In this document: one piece after another, positions 1-6,674 of the stretch | Numbering within the stretch: the stretch's first letter is position 1 | How the letters are laid out: each line of letters begins with the position of its first letter | DNA from: Rhizobium mayense | GTDB taxonomy: Bacteria > Pseudomonadota > Alphaproteobacteria > Rhizobiales > Rhizobiaceae | Assembly (NCBI RefSeq): GCF_030272705.1 | Contig: NZ_JARFYM010000047.1 | Span: forward strand, 1-33,523 | Length of the DNA: 33,523 bases | Direction: 5' to 3' | Notes under the pieces: generated by a model | What the model was told of the DNA's origin: nothing | Seen by the model: the letters and a program-made list of their open reading frames with translations, nothing else | Database searches by the model: none | Program-made: the position numbers and the translations under genes

Positions 1-99
1 GACGCCTTCCATGCGCTGCTCGTCGCTCAGCAGCGGCCAGTCGCCCATGGAACCACAATAGACGACGGCCGACATGCCTTCAGCGATCAGCTCTTTGCC
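1..99. repeat. Terminal inverted repeat, left arm (pairs with 33425-33523)
   Basis: These 99 bases are the exact reverse complement of the last 99 bases of the window. The next base inward (position 100 against 33424) differs, and four more differences follow within the gene. The repeat is the coding sequence of two DapA-like paralogues. An identity of exactly 99 bases ending at both window edges resembles the k-mer overlap left by a de Bruijn assembler at a collapsed repeat; this reading is inference. Confidence 0.9.
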
Positions 100-192
100 T
101 TTGCGGACCAGCGCCTCGAAATCCGGGCTGCGGTCTTGCCCGCAAGGCGTCATCAGCGCCGGAACAACGCCAGAAAAAATCTTCGCTTTCAT
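1..192 (-). CDS. DapA-family lyase/deaminase (HypD-like), left copy, partial
   Basis: This is the first 64 codons of a dihydrodipicolinate synthase (DapA) family class I aldolase; the rest lies beyond the left edge. The N-terminus shows the family beta-strand SGVVPALMTP, and VYCGSMGDWPLL occupies the position of the usual GTTGE loop. Known members beside hydroxyproline genes (HypD) deaminate delta1-pyrroline-4-hydroxy-2-carboxylate to alpha-ketoglutarate semialdehyde; that role is inferred here from the neighbours. The ATG at 192 has an AGGAG ribosome site about 8 bases upstream. It follows the Ldh2-family reductase and a GntR stub on the same strand and is probably cotranscribed with them. 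It differs from the right-hand copy at five bases, changing residues 18 and 19 (Gly-Gln here, Arg-Asp there). Confidence 0.85.
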   Translation of the reverse strand, partial: MKAKIFSGVVPALMTPCGQDRSPDFEALVRKGKELIAEGMSAVVYCGSMGDWPLLSDEQRMEGV

Positions 193-359
193 CTAAAACT
201 CCTGTTCGTTGGTATTTGACGCATGCGCCACGTCGTGGCGACCGGACCGCCCGGAGGCAGGGCCAGATCGAGAATCTCGTGTCGCAGAAGATCGTAGACT
301 AGCTTGGCGCCGGAACCACGCTTGCGCTCGCCAAGGGAGGAATTGTCGGATTTGGTCAT
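189..359 (-). pseudogene. GntR/FCD regulator, N-terminal stub
   Basis: The open frame of 56 codons starts like a GntR-family regulator: GSGAKLVYDLLRHEILDLAL (residues about 16-35) matches the first helices of the winged helix and resembles GTGTQSVYTVLRKEILDMTL in the intact regulator at 32319-33035. After LPPGG the match stops abruptly. The recognition helix and the whole FCD effector domain are missing. The frame runs out in a TGA overlapping the start codon of the DapA-like gene. In another frame, the last codons before that gene end in a TAG directly before its ATG, so the original C-terminus may have been joined out of frame by an internal deletion; that part is inference. Confidence 0.75.
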
Positions 360-368
360 TGCCCATAA

Positions 369-381
369 CTCTTTGTCGACA
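369..381 (-). promoter_or_regulatory. Candidate operator with TGTCGACA palindrome
   Basis: Read on the minus strand this is TGTCGACAAAGAG, ten bases upstream of the GntR stub start codon. Twelve of its thirteen bases recur as TGTCGACAAATAG at 33233-33245, upstream of the right-hand DapA-like gene. Shared position upstream of two DapA-like/GntR loci suggests a GntR operator or promoter element. A TTGACG that could act as a -35 box lies about 17 bases upstream. The function is inferred. Confidence 0.4.
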
Positions 382-469
382 GAGAACTACGTTCACACGT
401 CAACAGGTTCAACTATTTGCAAGCGTTTCATTGAAAAGATCCAGGTCGGCGGCGGTGCCAGCCACAGCC

Positions 470-1507
470 TTACGCCACTGCGTCCAGCCCGAGAGAATGA
501 AGGCGTTCAAGCTGCTCCATTTCCGGCGCGGTGAGGCTGACGCCCTCGGTCGACGAAACCTGCCGTGCTGCGAAACGGCGTTGCGAGGGCAAACGGGCGC
601 CCTGGCCGACAATCGCATCGAACAGGCGCTCGGCGCGAATGAACGGATCGCCCGGCCGCCCCGCGGCAAACGCCTGCGGAGAAAAGGCGACGATGAGCTC
701 GCCATGAAGCGGCGCGAGCGCAGTGGTGCCGAGATATTCCAGAGCCTCCGGACTCGTCAGATCGTTGATCATGATGCCTGCAAGCAACTCGATCATCGTT
801 CCGATCGCAGAACCCTTATGGCCGCCGAACGGAAGCATGGCGCCGGCGAGTGCCGCTTCCGGATCGGTTGTCGGTTCACCATCGGCTCCGATCGCCCAGC
901 CTTCCGGTAGTGGTTTGCCGGCGCGACGATGAAGTTCGATCTCGCCCCGTGCGGTCATCGAGGTCGCGAAGTCGAAAACATAAGGGGATTTTCCGGGGCG
1001 GGGCCAGCCGAAAGCAAAGGGATTGGTGCCGAGGAGCGGCTTCTTGCCGCCGGCCGGTGCGACCGTCGAATAGCTGGGGCACATTACGAGCGCCGCAAGG
1101 CCGTGGTCGGTTAGGGCTTCAACTTCCGGCCACAGCGCCGAAAAATGCGTGCCATCATTGACGACAAGTGCGGCAATGCCATGCTTGCGAGCACGTTCTG
1201 CAACCTCCCCGACGCCGAGCTCAAAGGCCGGATTGGCAAAGCCGCCCTGCGCATTCACCTTCACGATCGCCGAGCCTTCCGCCGCTTCCAGCGTCGGCAC
1301 GGCATCGGGCTTCACTTTCCCGGCCTTGACGGTGCGCAGAACGCCTTCAATGCGATAGATGCCGTGGGATTTGCAGGCATCACGTTCTCCCGCCACGATC
1401 ACGCGAGCAAGGGCGGCGGCCTGGATGGCATTGAGCCCGGCATGTCGGAAGATCGCATCGACACGCTCGTGCAGTGCATCGACCGTCAACGTCGCAGCCT
1501 CGTTCAT
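470..1507 (-). CDS. Ldh2/malate dehydrogenase-family NAD(P)-dependent reductase (possible ketimine reductase)
   Basis: The 345-residue protein belongs to the Ldh2/YbiC malate-lactate dehydrogenase family, which includes delta1-piperideine/pyrroline-2-carboxylate reductases. Family hallmarks are VNDGTHFSALWPEVEALTDHG, whose His is the catalytic position, then LLGTNPFAFGWPR, VFDFATSMTARGEI and LPFGGHKGSAIGTMIELLAG near the C-terminus. Beside an aconitase X gene, the likely job is reduction of delta1-pyrroline-2-carboxylate to L-proline with NAD(P)H; this substrate is inferred. Three ATG codons lie in a row at 1513, 1510 and 1507. AAGGA sits directly before the first, so the third has the best spacing and was chosen. 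It heads a minus-strand unit with the GntR stub and DapA-like gene and diverges from the operon beginning at 1738. Confidence 0.85.
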   Translation of the reverse strand: MNEAATLTVDALHERVDAIFRHAGLNAIQAAALARVIVAGERDACKSHGIYRIEGVLRTVKAGKVKPDAVPTLEAAEGSAIVKVNAQGGFANPAFELGVGEVAERARKHGIAALVVNDGTHFSALWPEVEALTDHGLAALVMCPSYSTVAPAGGKKPLLGTNPFAFGWPRPGKSPYVFDFATSMTARGEIELHRRAGKPLPEGWAIGADGEPTTDPEAALAGAMLPFGGHKGSAIGTMIELLAGIMINDLTSPEALEYLGTTALAPLHGELIVAFSPQAFAAGRPGDPFIRAERLFDAIVGQGARLPSQRRFAARQVSSTEGVSLTAPEMEQLERLHSLGLDAVA

Positions 1508-1558
1508 CATCATTCCTTTTCCTGCGTTGCCCAGAGCGGCTGAACAAGATTGATTTTT

Positions 1559-1575
1559 GCATACATAAAGTATAC
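1559..1575. promoter_or_regulatory. Candidate GntR-type operator between divergent hydroxyproline operons
   Basis: The sequence holds GCATAC and GTATAC separated by five bases, an inverted repeat with five of six arm positions matching. It lies in the 230-base gap between the reductase gene (minus) and the ABC-scar/oxidase operon (plus), where a regulator of both would bind. ATAC/GTAT arms with a short spacer fit GntR operators in general. The cognate regulator may be the one at 32319-33035, because the local one is broken. This is inference. Confidence 0.35.
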
Positions 1576-1737
1576 GAAAAAACGACGCATGCAATTCGAC
1601 TTGACGGCAATTCCTGTCGATTAGCGTATGTGGCCTGGGAAATAAGATCGTCCATGGCTTGTCTACCAAAGGAAGGAATTTGGTTGCGGCAAATGGGCCG
1701 CTGCCTCAAATGACCAAAACTCGGGAGATGAGAGACA

Positions 1738-1995
1738 ATGAAATCCGCAATTATTGCATTTGGCCTTCCGGCGGCCACCGCACTGCACGGCGAGGCCTGT
1801 ACCGACAAGCTTGACGGCATCATCGGCTCGGGAATTCTGCGTTGCGTCACCCATGGGATGAAGCTTGCCGGCGAGGTGTCGGACCGGGTTGCCTTCTTCC
1901 GCAAGGGGACCACGGCGGAAATCGCTCCGCCGGACGAACTCTTCGGCGCGCCGAAGATCGCGGAGCTGCAGAAATTCCTCGCCGCGACGCATTGA
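1738..1995 (+). pseudogene. In-frame scar: binding-protein N-terminus fused to ABC ATPase C-terminus
   Basis: The 85-codon frame has two unrelated halves. Residues 1-36 look like a signal peptide and the first strand of a polar-amino-acid periplasmic binding protein (a hydrophobic stretch, then DKLDGIIGSGILRC). Residues 37-85 look like the last 50 residues of a GlnQ-type ATPase (VTHGMKLAGEVSDRV, then PPDELFGAPKIAELQKFL). The junction is near 1845. The simplest explanation is one in-frame deletion that removed most of the binding protein, the permeases and most of the ATPase of an amino-acid ABC transporter. The GGGAGATGAGAG ribosome site is intact, so a chimeric peptide may still be made and may keep translation coupled to the oxidase eight bases downstream. 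A functional transporter is excluded. Confidence 0.8.
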
Positions 1996-2002
1996 GGACA
2001 TC

Positions 2003-3253
2003 ATGGCCGATCAAACGAAGCCCGACGTCACCGTGATCGGGGCGGGAGTCATCGGACTCTCCATAGCGATTACAGCTCAGGCACATGGCCTGTCCGTCAC
2101 CGTAGTCGATCGGGAAGGACCGGCCGCCGGCGCATCGGCGGGCAATGCCGGAGCATTCGCGTTCACCGACATCCTGCCGCTCGCCTCGCCCGGCATCCTG
2201 AAAAAAGCGCCGAAATGGCTGCTCGATCCGCTCGGGCCGCTGTCGATACCTCCCTCTTACGCGGTCAAGATCGCGCCATGGATGTTTCGTTTCTGGCGGG
2301 CCTGTTCACCGAAGCGCGTGGCGCACTCGACAGCGGCGCAGACATCGCTGATGGATCTGTCCAAGGCCGAACTCGAGCCGTTCCTGCAGGCGACCGGAAC
2401 CCTGCCGATGCTGCGCAAGGAAGGAAACTTGCAGCTTTACGAGAGCAAGGCCGAGCTGGACGCCGCGCTTGCCGGCTGGAAAGTGCGCGAGCAGCATGGC
2501 ATCGAATTTCACCATCTGGACGCTGACGGTGTTGCGGCAATCCAGCCGGGTCTCGCCACCCGCTTCACCTATGGCACGTTTACACCGGGCTGGTACTCGA
2601 TCGCGGATCCGAAACTCTATACCCTGGCGCTTGCGGATTATTTCCGCAGCCGGGGTGGACGGATAGAGGTCGCCGATATCGTCGCTCTGCGGCCGATCGA
2701 GGGCGGCGTCGATATCCAGGCCAGGGACAGATCGGTGCGCCAGGCGGGGCAAGTCGTTGTTGCAGCGGGGGCATTTTCGCACCGGCTGGCGCGAACAATC
2801 GGTGACAGGATCCCGCTCGAGACCGAGCGTGGCTATAATACGACCTTGCCCGCGGGCGCCTTCGACCTGCGCACGCAGCTGACCTTCGGTGGGCACGGCT
2901 TCGTCATCACGCGGCTTTCGACCGGCATTCGTGTTGGCGGCGCAGTCGAACTCGGCGGCCTTGAGCTGCCGGCCAATTTCCGCCGTTCTGAAGCGATGTT
3001 GAAGAAGGCGCGGGCCTTCTTGCCGGGGCTGAAGGCCGAGGGCGGGGTGCAATGGATGGGGTTTCGTCCGTCCCTGCCCGACAGCCTGCCTGCGATCGGT
3101 CGCGCCCGTGCGGCCCCGCAGGTCATTTATGCCTTCGGGCATGGTCACCTTGGCCTTACGCAATCTGCCGGGACGGCGCGCCTGGTCGCCGACCTGCTGC
3201 GGACGAAAACGCCGGCCATCGATATTTCCGCTTTCTCACCCTACAGATTCTGA
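2003..3253 (+). CDS. FAD-dependent D-amino-acid (D-hydroxyproline) dehydrogenase/oxidase, DadA/HypO-like
   Basis: The 416-residue protein is a DAO-superfamily flavoenzyme. It opens with a Rossmann FAD-binding motif (VIGAGVIGLS, residues 11-20) followed by a VVDRE acidic strand end and the GASAGNAGAF flavin-contact segment. Near the C-terminus, GFRPSLPDSLPAIG and YAFGHGHLGLTQSAGTARLVADL are typical of DadA-like enzymes. In hydroxyproline clusters such enzymes oxidise D-hydroxyproline to the cyclic imine that HypD-type deaminases use; this role is inferred from context. The ATG at 2003 was chosen because GAGG lies just upstream and the FAD motif begins ten residues in. Earlier in-frame starts overlap the scar. 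It is followed 16 bases later by aconitase X in the same operon. Confidence 0.85.
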   Translation: MADQTKPDVTVIGAGVIGLSIAITAQAHGLSVTVVDREGPAAGASAGNAGAFAFTDILPLASPGILKKAPKWLLDPLGPLSIPPSYAVKIAPWMFRFWRACSPKRVAHSTAAQTSLMDLSKAELEPFLQATGTLPMLRKEGNLQLYESKAELDAALAGWKVREQHGIEFHHLDADGVAAIQPGLATRFTYGTFTPGWYSIADPKLYTLALADYFRSRGGRIEVADIVALRPIEGGVDIQARDRSVRQAGQVVVAAGAFSHRLARTIGDRIPLETERGYNTTLPAGAFDLRTQLTFGGHGFVITRLSTGIRVGGAVELGGLELPANFRRSEAMLKKARAFLPGLKAEGGVQWMGFRPSLPDSLPAIGRARAAPQVIYAFGHGHLGLTQSAGTARLVADLLRTKTPAIDISAFSPYRF

Positions 3254-3269
3254 CTTGGGGCCTCCGATA

Positions 3270-4964
3270 ATGACTGCTTCCATCTCACTTGGCGTTCGCA
3301 GCATCCTTGCAGGTTCCGCGCATGGGCCCGTCGTCGCCGCAGAGGGATTGAGCTTTTGGGGTGGCGTTGATCCCGCCACGGGTTGCGTTATCGATGTCCA
3401 TCATCCGCTGCGTGGGCAGTGTCTGACCGGCAGCGTCCTGATGATGCCCACGAGCCGCGGCTCCTGCACCGGATCGGGTGTCCTGCTCGACCTGATCCTG
3501 AGCGGCCGCGCTCCCGCCGCACTGTTGTTTTCAGAGGCGGAAGACGTGCTGACACTCGGTGCGTTGATCGCCGCCGAGATGTTCGGCAAATCCATGCCGG
3601 TGCTGCGTCTTTCTCCGAAAGCCTTTTCCGCCGTGGCCGACGCGCAATCGGTGCGTATCGGCGAGACGGCCATCGAGGCCGATGGATGGAGCATCTCAAT
3701 CGAGCCGCCGGCGATGGGCGAACTCGATCTGACGGACACCGACTGCGCGATGCTGGAAGGGGACCAAGGCGTCGCCGTCAGCCAGGCGATGCGCATCATC
3801 TGCGCCATGGCAGCGCAACAGGGGGCGACGACGCTTGTCGATGTCACCCAGGGTCATATCGACGGATGCATCTATGCAAGCCCCGCAAACCTGACGTTTG
3901 CGGAAAAAATGGCGGAGATGGGCGCCAAGGTCAGGGTGCCGACGACGATGAACGCTATTTCGGTCGACCGGTCCAACTGGCGGGCCCAGGGCGTACCATT
4001 CTCGTTCGGGGACCCCTCCGCCCGCCTTGCCGATGCCTATGTCCGCATGGGGTGCCGCCCTACATTCACCTGCTCGCCGTACCTGCTCGACAGCGCGCCG
4101 CGGATGGGGGAATCGATCGCCTGGGCGGAATCGAACGCGGTCATTTTCGCCAATACAGTCCTCGGCGCCCGAACGGCGAAACATCCGGACTTTCTGGATT
4201 TGTGCATCGCCCTGACCGGCCGGGCTCCCCTGGCCGGCGTCTATCTCGATGCGCCGCGCAAGGCAAAGCGCGTCATCGACGTCGAGTTGCCGGAAGGCGC
4301 CGATGACGCCTACTGGCCGCTCGTCGGATATCTCGCCGGTCGGGCCGCTCCCGATCGTATTCCGCTTCTGCGCGGACTTGCCTCCGCCGCTCCCTCCCGC
4401 GACGATCTCAAGGCGCTTTGCGCTGCCTTCGGAACGACATCGGCGGCTCCCATGCTGCATATCGAAGGCGTGACGCCGGAAGCCGGCAGCGCCGTTGCCG
4501 ATACGAGCGACCACGTCACGATAACGCGGGCCGACATGCGGGAAGCTTGGCTTCTCTTGAATCAGGGACCGGAAGACGTGGAGCTCGTGGCGATCGGAAG
4601 CCCGCATGCGTCCCTCGAGGAATGCCGGGCCTTCGCCGACGCTCTTGGCGGACGCGAGCGGCAGCGCGATGTCGCCGTTATCGTCACCGCCGGCAACGAG
4701 GTGATCGCAAGGGCGCGGCAAGACGGCACGTTCGCGCGTCTCGAGGCAAGCGGGGTGCAGGTGCTGCCGGATCTGTGCTGGTGCTCCATTTCCGAGCCGG
4801 TTTTTCCAACCCGTACGAAGGCGTTGATGACCAATTCCGGCAAATACGCTCATTATGGACCGGGTCTTTCGGGTCGAGCGGTACGGTTCGGCAGTCTTGC
4901 CGATTGCGTGGCGGCTGCCCTGAGCGGCCGCGTCGAAGTGTGCTTGCCAAAATGGCTTTCATAA
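3270..4964 (+). CDS. Aconitase X type I (cis-3-hydroxy-L-proline dehydratase)
   Basis: The 564-residue protein is a fused aconitase X. Residues 1 to about 135 form the small swivelling domain (DUF126), with SFWGGVDPATG, HHPLRGQ and the conserved MPTSRGSCTGSGVLLD. The rest is the large domain (DUF521), with DQGVAVSQAMRI, TTLVDVTQGHIDGCIY, FTCSPYLL, ESNAVIFANTVLGART and a C-terminal VLPDLCWC followed by MTNSGKYAHY. Monomeric type I members from Agrobacterium and relatives dehydrate cis-3-hydroxy-L-proline to delta1-pyrroline-2-carboxylate using an iron-sulfur cluster unlike that of classical aconitase. The reductase at 470-1507 would complete conversion to proline. The start at 3270 gives a compact operon with the oxidase; the longer upstream frame overlaps that gene by over 100 bases. 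Confidence 0.9.
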   Translation: MTASISLGVRSILAGSAHGPVVAAEGLSFWGGVDPATGCVIDVHHPLRGQCLTGSVLMMPTSRGSCTGSGVLLDLILSGRAPAALLFSEAEDVLTLGALIAAEMFGKSMPVLRLSPKAFSAVADAQSVRIGETAIEADGWSISIEPPAMGELDLTDTDCAMLEGDQGVAVSQAMRIICAMAAQQGATTLVDVTQGHIDGCIYASPANLTFAEKMAEMGAKVRVPTTMNAISVDRSNWRAQGVPFSFGDPSARLADAYVRMGCRPTFTCSPYLLDSAPRMGESIAWAESNAVIFANTVLGARTAKHPDFLDLCIALTGRAPLAGVYLDAPRKAKRVIDVELPEGADDAYWPLVGYLAGRAAPDRIPLLRGLASAAPSRDDLKALCAAFGTTSAAPMLHIEGVTPEAGSAVADTSDHVTITRADMREAWLLLNQGPEDVELVAIGSPHASLEECRAFADALGGRERQRDVAVIVTAGNEVIARARQDGTFARLEASGVQVLPDLCWCSISEPVFPTRTKALMTNSGKYAHYGPGLSGRAVRFGSLADCVAAALSGRVEVCLPKWLS

Positions 4965-4977
4965 GGAGGAGATTTCC

Positions 4978-6006
4978 ATGCGCAGTACAAAGACCATCCA
5001 CGTCATTTCGGCCCATGCGGAGGGCGAAGTCGGCGATGTCATCGTCGGAGGTGTAACGCCGCCGCCTGGCGATACGATCTGGGAACAGAGCCGATGGATC
5101 GCCCGCGACAACACCTTGCGCAATTTCGTTTTGAACGAACCGCGCGGCGGGGTTTTCCGTCATGTGAACCTGTTGGTGCCGCCGAAACATTCGGAGGCGG
5201 ACGCCGCCTTCATCATCATGGAGCCGGAGCATACGCCGCCGATGTCTGGATCGAATTCGATCTGCGTTTCGACCGTGCTTCTCGATTCCGGTATCCTGCC
5301 CATGCAGGAGCCTGTGACAAATCTGACGCTAGAAGCGCCGGGCGGCCTCGTGCGCGTGCGCGCGGAATGCCGCGATGGCAAGGCCGAGCGCATCTTCGTG
5401 CAGAATGTGCCGAGCTTCGCGGACAAGCTTGATGCAAAGCTGGAAGTGGAAGGACTGGGAACTTTGACGGTCGATACCGCCTATGGCGGCGACAGCTTCG
5501 TCATCGTCGATGCCGCAGCAATGGGCTTCAGCCTGAAACCCGACGAGGCGCACGATATCGCTCGGCTGGGCGTGCGGATCACCAATGCGGCGAACGAAGC
5601 GCTCGGCTTTTCCCATCCTGAAAATCCCGATTGGCGCCATTTTTCCTTCTGCCTGTTTGCGGGCCAGATCGAGCGTACGCCAGAGGGCCTGCGCGCCGGC
5701 GCAGCCGTCGCCATCCAGCCGGGCAAAGTCGACCGTTCCCCAACCGGCACGGCGCTTTCGGCGCGCATGGCTGTCCTGCATGCGCGTGGAGTTATGGGGC
5801 TCGATGACCAGTTGACCGCCGTTTCGGTGATCGGCTCGACCTTCACCGGACGAATTCTCGGCACCACGGCCGTCGGGGATCGCGCGGCCGTCATCCCCGA
5901 AATTTCCGGGCGCGCCTGGATCACGGGAACGCACCAGCACATGCTCGACCCCTCCGATCCGTGGCCGGAAGGCTATCGGCTGACCGATACATGGGGCGCG
6001 AGATAA
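4978..6006 (+). CDS. Proline racemase-family protein with Ser/Thr at the catalytic pair
   Basis: The 342-residue protein has the proline racemase / hydroxyproline epimerase fold and length. The first catalytic motif, normally MCGH, reads MSGSNSI with Ser90 replacing Cys. The second, normally SPCGTG, reads DRSPTGTALSAR with Thr256. Classical racemases and 4-hydroxyproline epimerases use Cys/Cys, and trans-3-hydroxyproline dehydratases use Cys/Thr, so this Ser/Thr enzyme does not match either. A dehydratase or specialised epimerase acting on a hydroxyproline isomer is the best guess from context, with low certainty on the exact reaction. The ribosome site AAGGAGGA is near consensus and only 13 bases separate it from aconitase X, so it is the last active gene of that operon. 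Confidence 0.85.
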   Translation: MRSTKTIHVISAHAEGEVGDVIVGGVTPPPGDTIWEQSRWIARDNTLRNFVLNEPRGGVFRHVNLLVPPKHSEADAAFIIMEPEHTPPMSGSNSICVSTVLLDSGILPMQEPVTNLTLEAPGGLVRVRAECRDGKAERIFVQNVPSFADKLDAKLEVEGLGTLTVDTAYGGDSFVIVDAAAMGFSLKPDEAHDIARLGVRITNAANEALGFSHPENPDWRHFSFCLFAGQIERTPEGLRAGAAVAIQPGKVDRSPTGTALSARMAVLHARGVMGLDDQLTAVSVIGSTFTGRILGTTAVGDRAAVIPEISGRAWITGTHQHMLDPSDPWPEGYRLTDTWGAR

Positions 6007-6030
6007 TCTTCAAGCGTCCGCTCGGCCGGT

Positions 6031-6355
6031 TCACCGCGTTTGCCATTTCATCGGATTGATTCCAGTCATCGCAGAGCCGGAGCGGCCGACCTTGCCCAGA
6101 CGGATAAGAAGGCCGTTCTGGAAGCAATCAACAAAGGCCTCCTGAGCCCTGGCATCCGGCGCACCCTCCCGTGGCGAATGCTCGATGCCCGCAATCAGTC
6201 CCAATGTCCGGATATCGACGACAGCGGTTGCTGGCACGCGAAGGGAATGAATAGCGTCATGCCATTCTTCCTGTAGATGGGTGGCGCGGGCGAAGAGCCG
6301 TTCTTCCCTATAGATTTTGAGCGTTTCGATGCCGCGGCGGCACAAGCGGGTGGCC
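6031..6355 (-). pseudogene. Omega-aminotransferase (class III) C-terminal fragment
   Basis: Reading on the minus strand, GIETLKIYREERLFARA, then VVDIRTLGLIAGIE and AQEAFVDCFQNGLLIR match the C-terminal domain of beta-alanine--pyruvate-type class III aminotransferases. Upstream of this, a GHPLV segment survives at 6341-6355 in a different frame, showing a frameshift. The PLP-binding domain is absent. The final family segment after LLIR (normally TGD..ALSPPL) is replaced by unrelated sequence. The fragment is convergent to the racemase-family gene, 24 bases from its stop. It is one of several stubs around this catabolic cluster and is not expected to be functional. Confidence 0.7.
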
Positions 6356-6674
6356 GCCCTGATCGGCGAGAAGATGGCTCCGCTCGTCGCCGCGCAGCCG
6401 GGCTGCCTGCGAATTCCGCCGGACATACGTGGCTGAAGTCGTTAGAATATCCCGTGTCGTCTAGCGATTCTGCCGGTACGAAAAAGGCCTTTCCACGGCA
6501 TCAGTCAACGTACCCGGCGATCCCGCGGCACAACGGTTCGTAAGCGGGAAAAACTCTCGTTTTGAGAACAGCATTGTGTTGTCATTCTTAAAATGAAAAT
6601 TATAGTCGTCATCTATCGGATCATGTGGATCGATCCCTGTGATCATGATCGATAAATTTTAGAAGGCGAATTTC
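6356..6674. other. Gene-free stretch upstream of cfa
   Basis: No coding region is supported here apart from degenerate sequence next to the aminotransferase fragment. The right half is AT-rich and should hold the cfa promoter. It contains the inverted repeat GATCATG (6619-6625) / CATGATC (6644-6650), embedded in several GATC-rich words, close to the cfa ribosome site. It could be an operator or a mRNA leader hairpin. I cannot assign a regulator. Confidence 0.4.

Noticed and set aside
3696..4853. Long minus-strand open frame opposite aconitase X
   Set aside because: It is antisense to a well-supported gene, has no recognisable domain, and is explained by high-GC third-position bias. The same holds for long antisense frames at 2306-3163, 25477-26427, 26682-27455, 28388-28993 and 29712-30848.
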